DNA of 35,204 nucleotides. Origin: DASUXA01 sp036378155. Lineage in GTDB: Bacteria; Actinomycetota; Actinomycetes; Mycobacteriales; Micromonosporaceae. The DNA lies in assembly GCA_036378155.1 (NCBI GenBank), contig DASUXA010000043.1:1-35204 (forward strand), given 5' to 3'. The notes beneath the pieces are model-generated. The model was not told the origin of the DNA. It saw nothing but the letters and a program-made list of their open reading frames with translations, and made no database searches. This document shows, piece by piece, positions 1 through 6,976 of the stretch (within the stretch, counting starts at the first letter, position 1; each line of letters starts with the position of its first letter). A program made the translations under genes and the position numbers.

Positions 1-99
1 AGGGCGTGGGGGTCTCCATATGTCCGAATTGGGACTTTGCCCCGGGGGGTGCCCCCGTCACCGTTCGTGATGTCACGGTGTGACGGTTCGTCGCGCGGG

Positions 100-258
100 T
101 CATGACGCTGGCCGTTCGATGAGGTCGACCAGGTTGTGCCGCTCGACGCAGTTGACGCAGGCGTAGAGCCGTCCGCGTAGGGCGTGGAATGGCCGGTCGA
201 TGCGGATGCGTTTGCGGCACTGGCAGCACCGGTACGGGGTGTAGAGGTTCCTGCTCAT
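100..258 (-). CDS. Small zinc-ribbon-like protein of the integrative element
   Basis: 52-residue protein starting MSRNLYTPY. The upstream in-frame extension is an Arg-rich shadow and is rejected; the ATG at 256-258 overlaps the stop of the preceding gene by 4 bases (ATGA), the rule in this operon. Two Cys-x2-Cys pairs (CCQC and CVNC, about 20 residues apart) are spaced to bind one zinc ion. I do not recognise the family. It is the last visible gene of the leftward element operon, so a small DNA- or protein-binding accessory role is plausible but not shown. Confidence 0.6.
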   Translation of the reverse strand: MSRNLYTPYRCCQCRKRIRIDRPFHALRGRLYACVNCVERHNLVDLIERPAS

Positions 259-749
259 CGCGGCACGTCCCGGAACAACTCGGCGGCTGCGTCGGGGTCG
301 GCTTGAGCGAAGGCGGCGGCGAACAGCGCCGGCAGGGCTACCGGCTCGCCGGGTTCTACGAACGGGAGCAGGTCGCAGCTTCCGTCCGCGGGTACGTGTG
401 CGCCGAACGCGCATCGGATCAGGGCGGGCCTGACCGTCTTCGGTACGACGGCCACGGCTGCGCAGCCGACGCCGAACAGGCGGCTGATGTTCTCGGCCTG
501 GCCGAACAGCGTCGCGTTACGGGTGGCCAGGATCAGCGGGGTTCCGTTGTCGATGTACGCCGTCCAGGTGGGGACGTCTGCCAGGCGTTCGGCAAGGGCA
601 CCGATGAGGGCACCGGGGGTGGTGACGATGTAGGCGGTTCGGTCGGCGATGCGGTCGGCGATCTCCCGGACGGCGGTCGACCAGTCGAGCAGTTGGGGTG
701 TGTCGGCGGTGTTCTCGGGTCGGGGCTGTTGCCGGCGTCGGTTGCTCAT
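255..749 (-). CDS. Hypothetical protein of the integrative element
   Basis: 164 residues from MSNRRRQQ; the ATG at 747-749 overlaps the stop of the DUF3631 gene (ATGA), which decides the start against a longer reading. After a basic, disordered-looking N-terminus of about 20 residues the protein is a soluble alpha/beta mix with no membrane segment, no clear signal and no catalytic motif that I recognise. Coupled translation with the replication ATPase suggests a replication or maintenance accessory, but function is unknown. Confidence 0.65.
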   Translation of the reverse strand: MSNRRRQQPRPENTADTPQLLDWSTAVREIADRIADRTAYIVTTPGALIGALAERLADVPTWTAYIDNGTPLILATRNATLFGQAENISRLFGVGCAAVAVVPKTVRPALIRCAFGAHVPADGSCDLLPFVEPGEPVALPALFAAAFAQADPDAAAELFRDVPR

Positions 750-2089
750 GCCGCCTCCCGTTCGCAGGTTCCGACGTGTCCGTTCGAGTCGTACGGGAAG
801 CCGCACCGGCCGCACGTGCCTATGTGGCCGTCCGTATCCGTCCAAGCGTCCGAAGATGGCTGTTTGCCCTGGTCAGCGCCCGGACGGTTGCCCGGACGGT
901 TGGGGACGGCGCTTGTGTCCGGACGGTTAGCGTCCGAGGAAGTGTCCGTGCAAGTGTCCGCCTGTTCCCCCTGGTCAGCGGCTTGTTCGGACGGTTGGAC
1001 GGTTCCGGACGACAGATAGCGCGCGAAGGCGTCGGCGAAGTCGTCGAGGTGGTACCCGCGGGCAGTCTTCGCCGAGTTGTGACTGGGCTTGATCCCGTAG
1101 GGCTTGAGCTTCATCGCCAGCCCCCGCGCGGTCAGGTCCGTCTCTCGCCACGGCGCGTCTTCGATCTTGTGCAACCGGGTGACCACTTCAGCCGAGGGCA
1201 GGAACCCGACGTGCGGCATTCCGGCGAAGGTGTCGCGGATGTCGGCGAGCAGGCGGGCGCCCAGGCTCGCCTCGGCGTCGCTGGCGTGTTCCTCGCTGGT
1301 CAGCTTGAGCGCGGCGCGGCGTGCCCGCTTGGGCCACTGCCCGCCGGCCAGGTCGGCGACGGCAACCAGGGGTTCCCATGTGTCCGCGGCCCGGTCCTCG
1401 ACCGGCATGTTCGGTTCGGCGTCGGTCAGGTGCTTGATGTTCGGCTGTATCCAGTCGGTCAGCTTGTCGCGGAGCTGGTGGAGTGCCGGACGGTCCCGCC
1501 GAGTGCGGTACGGGGCGACCTTCTCGCCGGGCGCCCGGCGGCGCATCCGGACCACGATGGACCGGTCCATGATGGTGTCCGGCAGGTCGCCGATACCGGC
1601 GAGCATCGCCATGGCGAACGTCGCTAGGTGCTCGTTCGAACGGGTCGTGATGTCGTACCGGATGTATGGGCGTCCGCGCTGATGGCCTGAGTTGACGATG
1701 CCGCGCAGGTCCTCGTGCGCGTCGCCAGCCTTGGGGCCGAAGATGGTATCCGCCTCGTCGATGAACAGGGTAGGCGGGTCCTCGTCGGTCACTTCCCGCA
1801 CGAGTGCCGCAGGGCTGATGTTCACGGTCACTAGGGACTTGCGGCAGGTTGCCTCGGCTACGTCCATCACGCGCGACTTGCCGCACCGCTTCTCCGGCGA
1901 CACCACGGCGCAACGGGGGGCGTGCTCCCAAGCGTCCTGTCCATGCGTCGCCGCGATCCACAACGTGAGCGCATCGGCGGCTTCCGGCGTCGGAAAGGCG
2001 ATGTAGCGGACCAGTGCGGCGCGTAGTCCGTCGAGCAGGGCTGCCCCGTTCGGCCGCCGGTCCATGTCGCTGAGTTTGGTCACGCTCAT
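746..2089 (-). CDS. DUF3631-family P-loop ATPase (putative replicative helicase of the element)
   Basis: 447 residues from MSVTKLSD; the ATG at 2087-2089 overlaps the Prim-Pol stop as ATGA, so the slightly longer start (2098) is not used. A degenerate Walker A, SPEKRCGKSR, lies at residues 64-73 and a Walker B, TLFIDEAD, at 107-114, matching the DUF3631 ATPase that follows Prim-Pol in actinomycete integrative elements and phages. The last 90 residues are a Pro/Asp/Gln-rich linker (repeated NRP and DQG) ending in a small Cys cluster (CGRC plus a later Cys) that may bind zinc. Family knowledge suggests DNA unwinding during element replication together with the adjacent primase-polymerase; that is inference here. 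Confidence 0.8.
   Translation of the reverse strand: MSVTKLSDMDRRPNGAALLDGLRAALVRYIAFPTPEAADALTLWIAATHGQDAWEHAPRCAVVSPEKRCGKSRVMDVAEATCRKSLVTVNISPAALVREVTDEDPPTLFIDEADTIFGPKAGDAHEDLRGIVNSGHQRGRPYIRYDITTRSNEHLATFAMAMLAGIGDLPDTIMDRSIVVRMRRRAPGEKVAPYRTRRDRPALHQLRDKLTDWIQPNIKHLTDAEPNMPVEDRAADTWEPLVAVADLAGGQWPKRARRAALKLTSEEHASDAEASLGARLLADIRDTFAGMPHVGFLPSAEVVTRLHKIEDAPWRETDLTARGLAMKLKPYGIKPSHNSAKTARGYHLDDFADAFARYLSSGTVQPSEQAADQGEQADTCTDTSSDANRPDTSAVPNRPGNRPGADQGKQPSSDAWTDTDGHIGTCGRCGFPYDSNGHVGTCEREAA
882..1004 (+). repeat. Cluster of five GGACGGTT direct repeats
   Basis: The octamer GGACGGTT occurs at 882-889, 894-901, 921-928, 989-996 and 997-1004, all in one orientation, inside the 3' part of the DUF3631 ATPase gene that codes for a low-complexity linker. 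The copies fall in the NRP/TVQ-type stretches, so protein-level repetition may explain some of them. Spacing is irregular (12, 27, 68 and 8 bases). They could be iterons of a replication origin, but nothing else proves it. Confidence 0.4.
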
Positions 2090-2859
2090 GCCACACACCC
2101 CGTCCGGCGCATCGCAGACTTGACCGTCCGCACCGCCTCGTCTTCGCTCAGGCCGGCGGTCACCCCGGCGTCGACCAGGGCGACGAGCACGTCACGGCCC
2201 GCGCCGGTTTCCATCGCCCGGCAGGCTGCCCAGAACAGGGCGTTGTTCCGGCCGCCTTGGGGCTGCCGGGCGACCCACCGCACCAGGGCGTCAGGGTTGC
2301 TGCGCCCACCGGGGCGCGCCCCTGGCAGGGGCGGTGGTGGGTCGAGTAGTCGCCGGATTGCGGCGAAGTCGACCCGCTGCCCGTCCTGCTCTCGGCGCTC
2401 GGCGAGCACGTACGGCCGTCCGCCGACCAGCGAGGGCGGGGCGAGCACGTACCCGCCAGCACCCCGGAAGTCGACCCCGCACGGGCCGAGGTTCGCGTTG
2501 CGCTGGTCGGTCCCGGCGTAGTACAGGTGCCACCCGCCGGACTGCGTACGGATCAGCGCGAACGCGCCGGACAGCAGCCCGGCAGCCCGGAGCCGGTCGA
2601 GGCTGGCCAGCCCGGCGCGGCCATCCTTGGTATCGAAGTCGACGACATCGGGACCGGGTGCCCCGGTCACGATCGCGACGTTGGCGTCAGGCCAGCGACG
2701 CCACCATGACGCGATGATCCGGGGGTCGGTGGTGGCGGCGTCCCGCCAGCGGGTCAGCGGTTCCTTGCCGCCCGGCTGGCACGGGTGTACCGGCCAGCCG
2801 GCGGCGGCGTAGGCGAGGGCAGCGGCGAGCAGGTCAGGCGACACGGCGCACCGCCTCAC
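2086..2859 (-). CDS. Bifunctional DNA primase/polymerase (Prim-Pol) replicase
   Basis: 257 residues. The GTG at 2857-2859 overlaps the previous gene's end; a GTG at 2842-2844 is an alternative start. The AEP Prim-Pol fold is visible: an N-terminal AYAAAGWPVHPC stretch, the acidic metal site VVDFDTKDGR near residue 92, SGGWHLYY near 126 supplying the conserved His, and GVDFRGAGGYVLAPPS near 147. This matches the RepPP type of replication protein in AICE-like elements. It should prime and extend DNA at the element origin, working with the DUF3631 ATPase that follows with ATGA overlap. The C-terminal 80 residues look like the helical domain commonly appended to Prim-Pol. Confidence 0.88.
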   Translation of the reverse strand: MRRCAVSPDLLAAALAYAAAGWPVHPCQPGGKEPLTRWRDAATTDPRIIASWWRRWPDANVAIVTGAPGPDVVDFDTKDGRAGLASLDRLRAAGLLSGAFALIRTQSGGWHLYYAGTDQRNANLGPCGVDFRGAGGYVLAPPSLVGGRPYVLAERREQDGQRVDFAAIRRLLDPPPPLPGARPGGRSNPDALVRWVARQPQGGRNNALFWAACRAMETGAGRDVLVALVDAGVTAGLSEDEAVRTVKSAMRRTGCVA

Positions 2860-3193
2860 GACGGCGCTGGACCGGGGCCAGCACGTACCACAGTCCGGTG
2901 ACCGGGCAGCACCGCCGGATTCGCCCGGCGAGCAGCCGCGCGGCCTCGCCTGCCCGGTGTTGGTGCATCCCCCGGCAGTGCGGGCACGTCAGGACGGTGA
3001 TTGCCCACAGTCCGCGACCCGGACACGGCGGCCCGGCGTAGGCACGGGCGTGTGCGAGGTCGTACAGGTCGGCGAGGTGCGGCGACTGGTCGGGTGTGGA
3101 CTGTGGGCGGGGTGCGTTACGCTGGCCCTGGTCGTCGCCGTGACCGTGAGAGCCGCCTTCCTGCTGCCGCCGGGGGCGGCTTTCGGCGCTCAT
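2834..3193 (-). CDS. Small Cys/His-rich hypothetical protein
   Basis: 119 residues from MSAESRPR; the ATG at 3191-3193 overlaps the excisionase stop (ATGA). The first 45 residues are polar, Gly/Gln/His-rich and probably disordered. The rest contains TCPHCRGMHQH and a later CC pair, a possible zinc-binding knuckle. Its 3' end overlaps the Prim-Pol start by about 26 bases (or 11 if Prim-Pol starts at the later GTG). No family recognised. Its place between xis and the replicase is typical of element-specific accessory genes. Confidence 0.65.
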   Translation of the reverse strand: MSAESRPRRQQEGGSHGHGDDQGQRNAPRPQSTPDQSPHLADLYDLAHARAYAGPPCPGRGLWAITVLTCPHCRGMHQHRAGEAARLLAGRIRRCCPVTGLWYVLAPVQRRREAVRRVA

Positions 3194-3381
3194 GCGGCCA
3201 CGCCCCCGGCCTGCTGGTCGAGCCACTTCTCAACGTCGGTCCACCGGTAGCGGACATGCCGTCCGACTTTCGACCAGCGCGGGCCGAGGCCTCGATGCCG
3301 CCACACTTCGAGCGTCCGCACCGGGACCCCGTAGTACTCCGCGACCTCATCGGGTGTACCGAGCGGCTTTCGTGACTCCAT
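3190..3381 (-). CDS. xis: Excisionase (Xis), MerR/HTH_17-type DNA-binding protein
   Basis: 63 residues beginning MESRKPLG. The sequence TPDEVAEYYGVPVRTLEVWRHRGLG followed by VGRHVRYRWTDVEKWL is the classic winged helix-turn-helix (HTH_17) of excisionases. A good Shine-Dalgarno, AGGAGGG (complement of 3389-3395), lies 7 bases ahead of the ATG. It is the first gene of the leftward operon and stands back to back with the XRE-integrase pair. Family role: bends attachment-site DNA and steers the integrase toward excision. Confidence 0.85.
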   Translation of the reverse strand: MESRKPLGTPDEVAEYYGVPVRTLEVWRHRGLGPRWSKVGRHVRYRWTDVEKWLDQQAGGVAA

Positions 3382-3398
3382 TGCGTTTCCCTCCTGGA

Positions 3399-3463
3399 AT
3401 CAGATGACCGCGTGTTGGAAACGGTCTGATGCGAGTCTGTGCGGGGCGTTGCGTGTTTGTCAA
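3399..3463 (-). promoter_or_regulatory. Leftward xis promoter with a nearby imperfect inverted repeat
   Basis: On the minus strand a perfect TTGACA (complement of 3458-3463) is followed after 18 bases by CAGACT (complement of 3434-3439), a plausible -35/-10 pair. Just downstream an imperfect inverted repeat, ATCAG...ACCG (3399-3410) against CGGTCTGAT (3422-3430), lies in the untranslated leader before xis. It is a candidate operator for the XRE regulator encoded divergently. Confidence 0.5.
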
Positions 3464-3484
3464 GCGGGGTCTAACGTTCGCGTC

Positions 3485-4186
3485 ATGGAAACAGTCGATG
3501 AAGGCGTCGCGCGGAACGTCGCGCGGAACGTGAGAGAACTCCGGGAGCAGCGCCGACACACGGTGCGCTCGCTCTCTGCGGCCTTGGATGCTTTGGGCCG
3601 CCGGATACTGCCGTCGGGGATCACGAAGATCGAGGACGACACGCGACGAGTCGATGTCGGTGACCTGGTCGCGTTGGCAATTGCGCTCCGGGTGACGCCA
3701 AACCGGCTGCTACTTCCGGTCGGCGATCCAAACGAGGCCGTCGCTCTGACTCCTGAGGTTATGACCGATCAGCGGGAGGCGTGGGCGTGGGCACAGGGGC
3801 GGGACCCGCTACTAGCAGGCGAAAAAGCTCTCGGCGACCGACTGAATGTGGTCTACGAGGGGGAGCGCGACGAGTTCCGCCGCAACTCATTGCCAGCGTC
3901 CGAGCGGATTGCCGACGAACACACGGCCGTACGCGCTGCTCAGGACGTCCTCGACCGGCTACGGGAGATGCTGACGTTCCAGGCGAAGTCAGCGCAGCAA
4001 CTTCGAGCGTTGCGTGAGCGGCGGGAACGTGGCGACGAGCTGCCTCTGTTGCTACCCGCCTCGGCTGCCGATGACCTTTGGCCGCCTCATCAGGAGAACC
4101 CGGCAGTTGCCCTACGCCGGGCACTGGCCCGGCTTGTCGCCGAGATTGACGACCTGATCGGGGACGGTGACAGTGGCAGTCGATGA
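3485..4186 (+). CDS. XRE-family helix-turn-helix regulator of the element
   Basis: 233 residues from METVDEGV. The longer in-frame reading from 3404 runs through the xis promoter and is rejected. Residues about 10-75 form an XRE helix-turn-helix (ARNVRELREQRRHTVRSLSAAL ... ITKIEDDTRRVDVGDLVALAIAL). The C-terminal half is a charged helical region with heptad-like Leu spacing (DVLDRLREMLTFQAKSAQQLRALRERRERG), possibly a dimerisation coil. It overlaps the integrase start by about 20 bases, so the two are translated together. Position and fold suggest a lysogeny-type repressor controlling the xis-replication operon. Confidence 0.8.
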   Translation: METVDEGVARNVARNVRELREQRRHTVRSLSAALDALGRRILPSGITKIEDDTRRVDVGDLVALAIALRVTPNRLLLPVGDPNEAVALTPEVMTDQREAWAWAQGRDPLLAGEKALGDRLNVVYEGERDEFRRNSLPASERIADEHTAVRAAQDVLDRLREMLTFQAKSAQQLRALRERRERGDELPLLLPASAADDLWPPHQENPAVALRRALARLVAEIDDLIGDGDSGSR

Positions 4187-5366
4187 CCTCTGGTACCTGA
4201 GCAAGCGCGGCCCGGACGGTGAACGTCTGCCATCGAAGCGGCATGGGCGCGGCAAGCGCTGGCGGGTGCGGTGGGTCGACGACACGGGGCGGCCCCGCCA
4301 ACAGCTTTTCGAGCGCAAGTCGGACGCCGAACGGCATGACGCGAACGTCCGGGCTGACCTGTCGCGCGGCCAGTACGTCGACCCGATCGCCGGGAAGGTG
4401 ACGGTCAAGGCGTACGGCGAACAGTGGCGCCGTACGCAGATGCACGCCGGGGCGACCGCCGACCGTATCGAGCGGACCCTACGGATACACGTCGACCCAT
4501 TCCTAGGGTCGATGCAGCTTGCGCAGGTACGTCCGAGTCACGTTCAGAGCTGGGTCAAGGATCGATCCAAGGTGCTTGCCCCGTCATCGGTGAAGGTCGT
4601 CTACCACGTCCTCGCGGGCATGTTCACCGCGGCCGCGCTGGACCGGAGGATCGGCAGCTCGCCGTGCGTTGGGATCAAGCTGCCCGAGATCGCACGCGAA
4701 GACCGGGTCATCCCGACGCCCGACCAGGTTCACGCGATCGCCGCGGCACTGCCCGGCCACTTCCGGGCGCTCACGTACCTCGCCGCCGGATGCGGCCACC
4801 GGCAGGGCGAAGCGTGGGGTATCGAGTTGGATCACGTCGACTTCCTGCGCCGAGAGATTCGGATCGCCCAACAGTTGTGCGCGTGCTCTGGCCGGGAGCC
4901 GCACCTGGCCGCACCGAAGACCTCGACGAGTCGCCGCACGGTCGAGATGGGCACGGTGGTGTCGGAAGCGCTCGCACGCCACATTGAGGCGTATCCGCCG
5001 CAAGAGGTCGAAATCGTCGACGAGACTGACCCCCGGCGCCCTGTGCTGCGTACGGCCCGTCTGCTGTTCCTGAGCGCTCGTGGCAAGCCGATACGCCGAT
5101 CGGGTTGGTCGTACCCGTGGGCGAAGGCAGTCAGGGCCGCCGGCCTGCCGGATGGGTTTGGGTACCACGGTCTGCGCCACTACTACGCCACGCTTCTGAT
5201 CCACGCGGGTGCGAGCGTCAAGACGGTACAGCTCGCCCTCGGTCACGCCAAGCCGTCGATCACGCTGGACACGTACGCCCATGAGTGGCCGGAAGCGGTC
5301 GACCGGACCCGGAATTTGGTCGACGCTGAGCTAGGCCGAAACCCGGTGCTGGGCCTCGCGCGATGA
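4167..5366 (+). CDS. int: Tyrosine recombinase (integrase) of the element
   Basis: 399 residues, GTG start at 4167 (a second GTG is at 4173). An N-terminal arm-binding region leads into a SAM-like core-binding domain (about 75-170) and the catalytic domain. All active-site residues are present: Arg212 in GCGHRQGEAW, Lys251 in PKTSTSRR, His334 and Arg337 in HGLRHYYATLL, His360 in LGHAKPS and the nucleophile Tyr370 in LDTYAH. The length and GLRH/LGH motifs fit AICE and phage integrases that recombine at tRNA 3' ends. It overlaps the XRE gene and ends 38 bases ahead of a strong hairpin, so the attachment site probably lies close downstream. Confidence 0.93.
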   Translation: MTVAVDDLWYLSKRGPDGERLPSKRHGRGKRWRVRWVDDTGRPRQQLFERKSDAERHDANVRADLSRGQYVDPIAGKVTVKAYGEQWRRTQMHAGATADRIERTLRIHVDPFLGSMQLAQVRPSHVQSWVKDRSKVLAPSSVKVVYHVLAGMFTAAALDRRIGSSPCVGIKLPEIAREDRVIPTPDQVHAIAAALPGHFRALTYLAAGCGHRQGEAWGIELDHVDFLRREIRIAQQLCACSGREPHLAAPKTSTSRRTVEMGTVVSEALARHIEAYPPQEVEIVDETDPRRPVLRTARLLFLSARGKPIRRSGWSYPWAKAVRAAGLPDGFGYHGLRHYYATLLIHAGASVKTVQLALGHAKPSITLDTYAHEWPEAVDRTRNLVDAELGRNPVLGLAR

Positions 5367-5404
5367 TGGGCGATCCGGGCCAAGTTGTGCCCGATCTGTT
5401 CCAG

Positions 5405-5449
5405 ACGATCAAGGGCCGTGACTCGTTGCAGGTCACGGCCCTTGATCGT
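5405..5449. terminator. Strong bidirectional hairpin after the integrase gene
   Basis: Perfect 18-bp inverted repeat, left arm 5405-5422 and right arm 5432-5449, with a 9-base loop at 5423-5431. It begins 38 bases after the integrase stop. There is no long U tract, which is usual for actinobacterial terminators. It may also mark the element edge. Confidence 0.75.
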
Positions 5450-6003
5450 TGTGTGCCGCTCACTTCCGGTGGAAATAGAGCGCCATCTCGGCGCATCGCG
5501 CCGGTACGATTACTCATCGTTGTCGCGACAAAGCGAGCTGTAATCGGAATGCGACGATGTTCGCTGCTATGACGAACGCCACTCGCCGGGTTCGTACGGG
5601 CCATTCCCGCTTATCGCCACCCGTCCCGTTCCGCGAGTCGAGCGCCCACGACCTGCGGCGTAGCGTGTGGTCGGCCCCTGCTAGCCGGTTCCCTCCCGGC
5701 CTGGTTTCGCGGGGCGCCAGCGTGGGTACGGCAGTCCCGGGTAAGTGAGTGAGTGCGATGCATGAGAATTCCGTCGAGTGTTCCCGGCCCTGGTGCGCCG
5801 TGTGTCGCGGGCGCGATGACATGATCGGCCGCGCCTTTACCGGTATCGTCCGATCCAGTTTCAAGTGGACGTTCCGCGTGCGGTGCTTCTGGGCGAGCAT
5901 CACCACGCCCCGCCCGGCGCAGTACTACTACCGGATCAGGTAGCGGGCCGGTCAATCACGTCGGACGGCGTTGGCAGCCGGGCCGAGGCGCTGCGGCAGC
6001 GGC
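5450..6003. other. Intergenic stretch, probable element/chromosome junction
   Basis: About 550 bases, somewhat AT-richer than the surroundings, between the integrase terminator and the first TA pair. Open frames exist on both strands (for example 5749-5943 plus) but none has a convincing ribosome site, composition or recognisable product. I searched for a tRNA or a tRNA 3' fragment that could be the att site and found none. The integrase-proximal att core most likely lies here, but I cannot locate it. Confidence 0.4.
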
Positions 6004-6285
6004 TCATCGAATCCCGTACACGTCTCCCCGAAGCCGGATCGCCAGGACGTAGATCGTCCGCGTCTTCTCGTCGAGCCGGTACACGACGCGGTACGTCCCG
6101 AGGTGGGCCGAACGCCGACCGTGGTACGGCGGCGCCAGTTCGCCGCCGAGTCGGTACGGATTCGCGGGCAACCGGTCGGTGATGAAGGTATAGGCAGCCC
6201 AGGCAACGTTCTCGGGAAGGTCGCGCTCAAGCGCCCGCCGCGCCGGCCAGGTCAGGACGACAACCCATCGGTCGCTATCGGTCAC
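6004..6285 (-). CDS. RelE/ParE-family toxin
   Basis: 93 residues with a GTG start at 6283-6285 that overlaps the antitoxin stop (GTGA). The fold signature is clear: WVVVLTWPARRALERDLPENVAWAAYTFI, then PYHGRRSAHLGTYRVVYRLDEKTRTIYVLAIRLRGDVY, i.e. an N-terminal helical hairpin and a C-terminal beta-sheet with several basic residues, as in RelE ribosome-dependent mRNA interferases. It should cleave mRNA in the ribosome A site when not bound by the preceding antitoxin. ParE-like gyrase inhibition cannot be excluded from sequence. Confidence 0.87.
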   Translation of the reverse strand: MTDSDRWVVVLTWPARRALERDLPENVAWAAYTFITDRLPANPYRLGGELAPPYHGRRSAHLGTYRVVYRLDEKTRTIYVLAIRLRGDVYGIR

Positions 6286-6569
6286 CGACCCGCCCGACGA
6301 CGGGCGAGCAACGCCTCACGGAGGTCTTCGGCTGCGGTAACCCGACCAGCCTCGATGTCCCGCTCGGCTTCCTGAATATCGGCGACCATCTGCTGGTCGG
6401 CCAGGATCGCGATGGTTTCGTGCAGCGCATCCCACTCGTCCGGGGACACGATGAGGGCGGCACGCTCTCCGTTGCGCGTGATCTCCACGTGGTCCTGGGT
6501 TTCCGCGACGGCGGCGACCAGCTCCGACAGTCTCGCCTTCGCATCGGTGACGTTCAGCGTCTGCGTCAT
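6282..6569 (-). CDS. Phd/YefM-family antitoxin
   Basis: 95 residues from MTQTLNVTDAKARLSEL; the ATG at 6567-6569 is preferred over an upstream in-frame ATG because a -10-like TAGAAT sits exactly 7 bases ahead, giving a leaderless transcript. The N-terminal half is the Phd/YefM DNA-binding fold (VTDAKARLSELVAAVAETQDHVEITRNGERAALIVSPDEWDAL). The C-terminal half (EAERDIEAGRVTAAEDLREALLARR) is the usual toxin-wrapping tail. It should neutralise the RelE partner and repress its own operon. Confidence 0.88.
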   Translation of the reverse strand: MTQTLNVTDAKARLSELVAAVAETQDHVEITRNGERAALIVSPDEWDALHETIAILADQQMVADIQEAERDIEAGRVTAAEDLREALLARRRAGR

Positions 6570-6576
6570 AGTCCGA

Positions 6577-6582
6577 ATTCTA
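6577..6582 (-). promoter_or_regulatory. -10 element of a leaderless TA promoter
   Basis: TAGAAT on the minus strand (complement of 6577-6582) with 7 bases (6570-6576) to the antitoxin ATG; no Shine-Dalgarno is present. The implied transcription start coincides with the start codon. No convincing -35 is seen. Confidence 0.5.
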
Positions 6583-6604
6583 GTCCGGCACCTGGTCGAG
6601 TGCA

Positions 6605-6976
6605 TCACTGACGCTGGCGTGCTGATCGAGCGAGCTCAGCCAGTACCGTCGTGACGTCGTGATGCCAGCCGCGCAGTTCAGCGATGGTAGGCGCGAGTTC
6701 GTACGTATGGTGGTGCATCGCTCGGGACAGGCCGTGCCACGCGGTGCGCGCCGCCTCCGACACCTCGACCCCGGCGAACAACGGCAGCACCAGGAGTTGG
6801 TGGCGCATCCGACAGCCGGCCACGGACGGCGCGGTCCGCTCCCAGTACTCCCGCAACCCGGCTTCCAGAGCGTTGCGGGTCAGGCACGCACAGCCTCGCT
6901 GCCAGCAGCGACGCATGCTCGCGCTCGGGGTGACCATCAGGTGGGCGGCCGCGGCGAGCAGGTCCTGGGGTCTCAT
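6605..6976 (-). CDS. Small helical protein with a HEPN-type Rx4HxY motif
   Basis: 123 residues; the ATG at 6974-6976 overlaps the stop of the SMC-like ATPase gene (ATGA), so the two are translationally coupled. The sequence is predicted mostly helical. Residues 85-92, RAMHHHTY, fit Arg-x4-His-x-Tyr (Arg85, His90, Tyr92), the active-site pattern of HEPN-domain ribonucleases such as HepT. The motif is followed by ELAPTIAELRGWHHDVTTVL. Several Cys (24, 29, 31, 55) are present. A HEPN RNase partner of the ATPase is an attractive inference, but the overall family is not one I can name with certainty. Confidence 0.65.
   Translation of the reverse strand: MRPQDLLAAAAHLMVTPSASMRRCWQRGCACLTRNALEAGLREYWERTAPSVAGCRMRHQLLVLPLFAGVEVSEAARTAWHGLSRAMHHHTYELAPTIAELRGWHHDVTTVLAELARSARQRQ

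Noticed and set aside
57..97. Short inverted repeats (GTCAC/GTGAC) at the left edge as an oriT or terminator
   Set aside because: Arms are only 4-5 bp and the neighbouring sequence is outside the window.
5580..5610. GGGTTCGTACGGG as a tRNA T-arm or att tRNA fragment
   Set aside because: The loop does not match TTCRANY and the flanking bases do not pair as a T stem; no acceptor or anticodon arm is found.
5749..5943. 64-codon plus-strand reading as a gene
   Set aside because: No ribosome site, irregular composition, and an equally long reading on the other strand; nothing recognisable.
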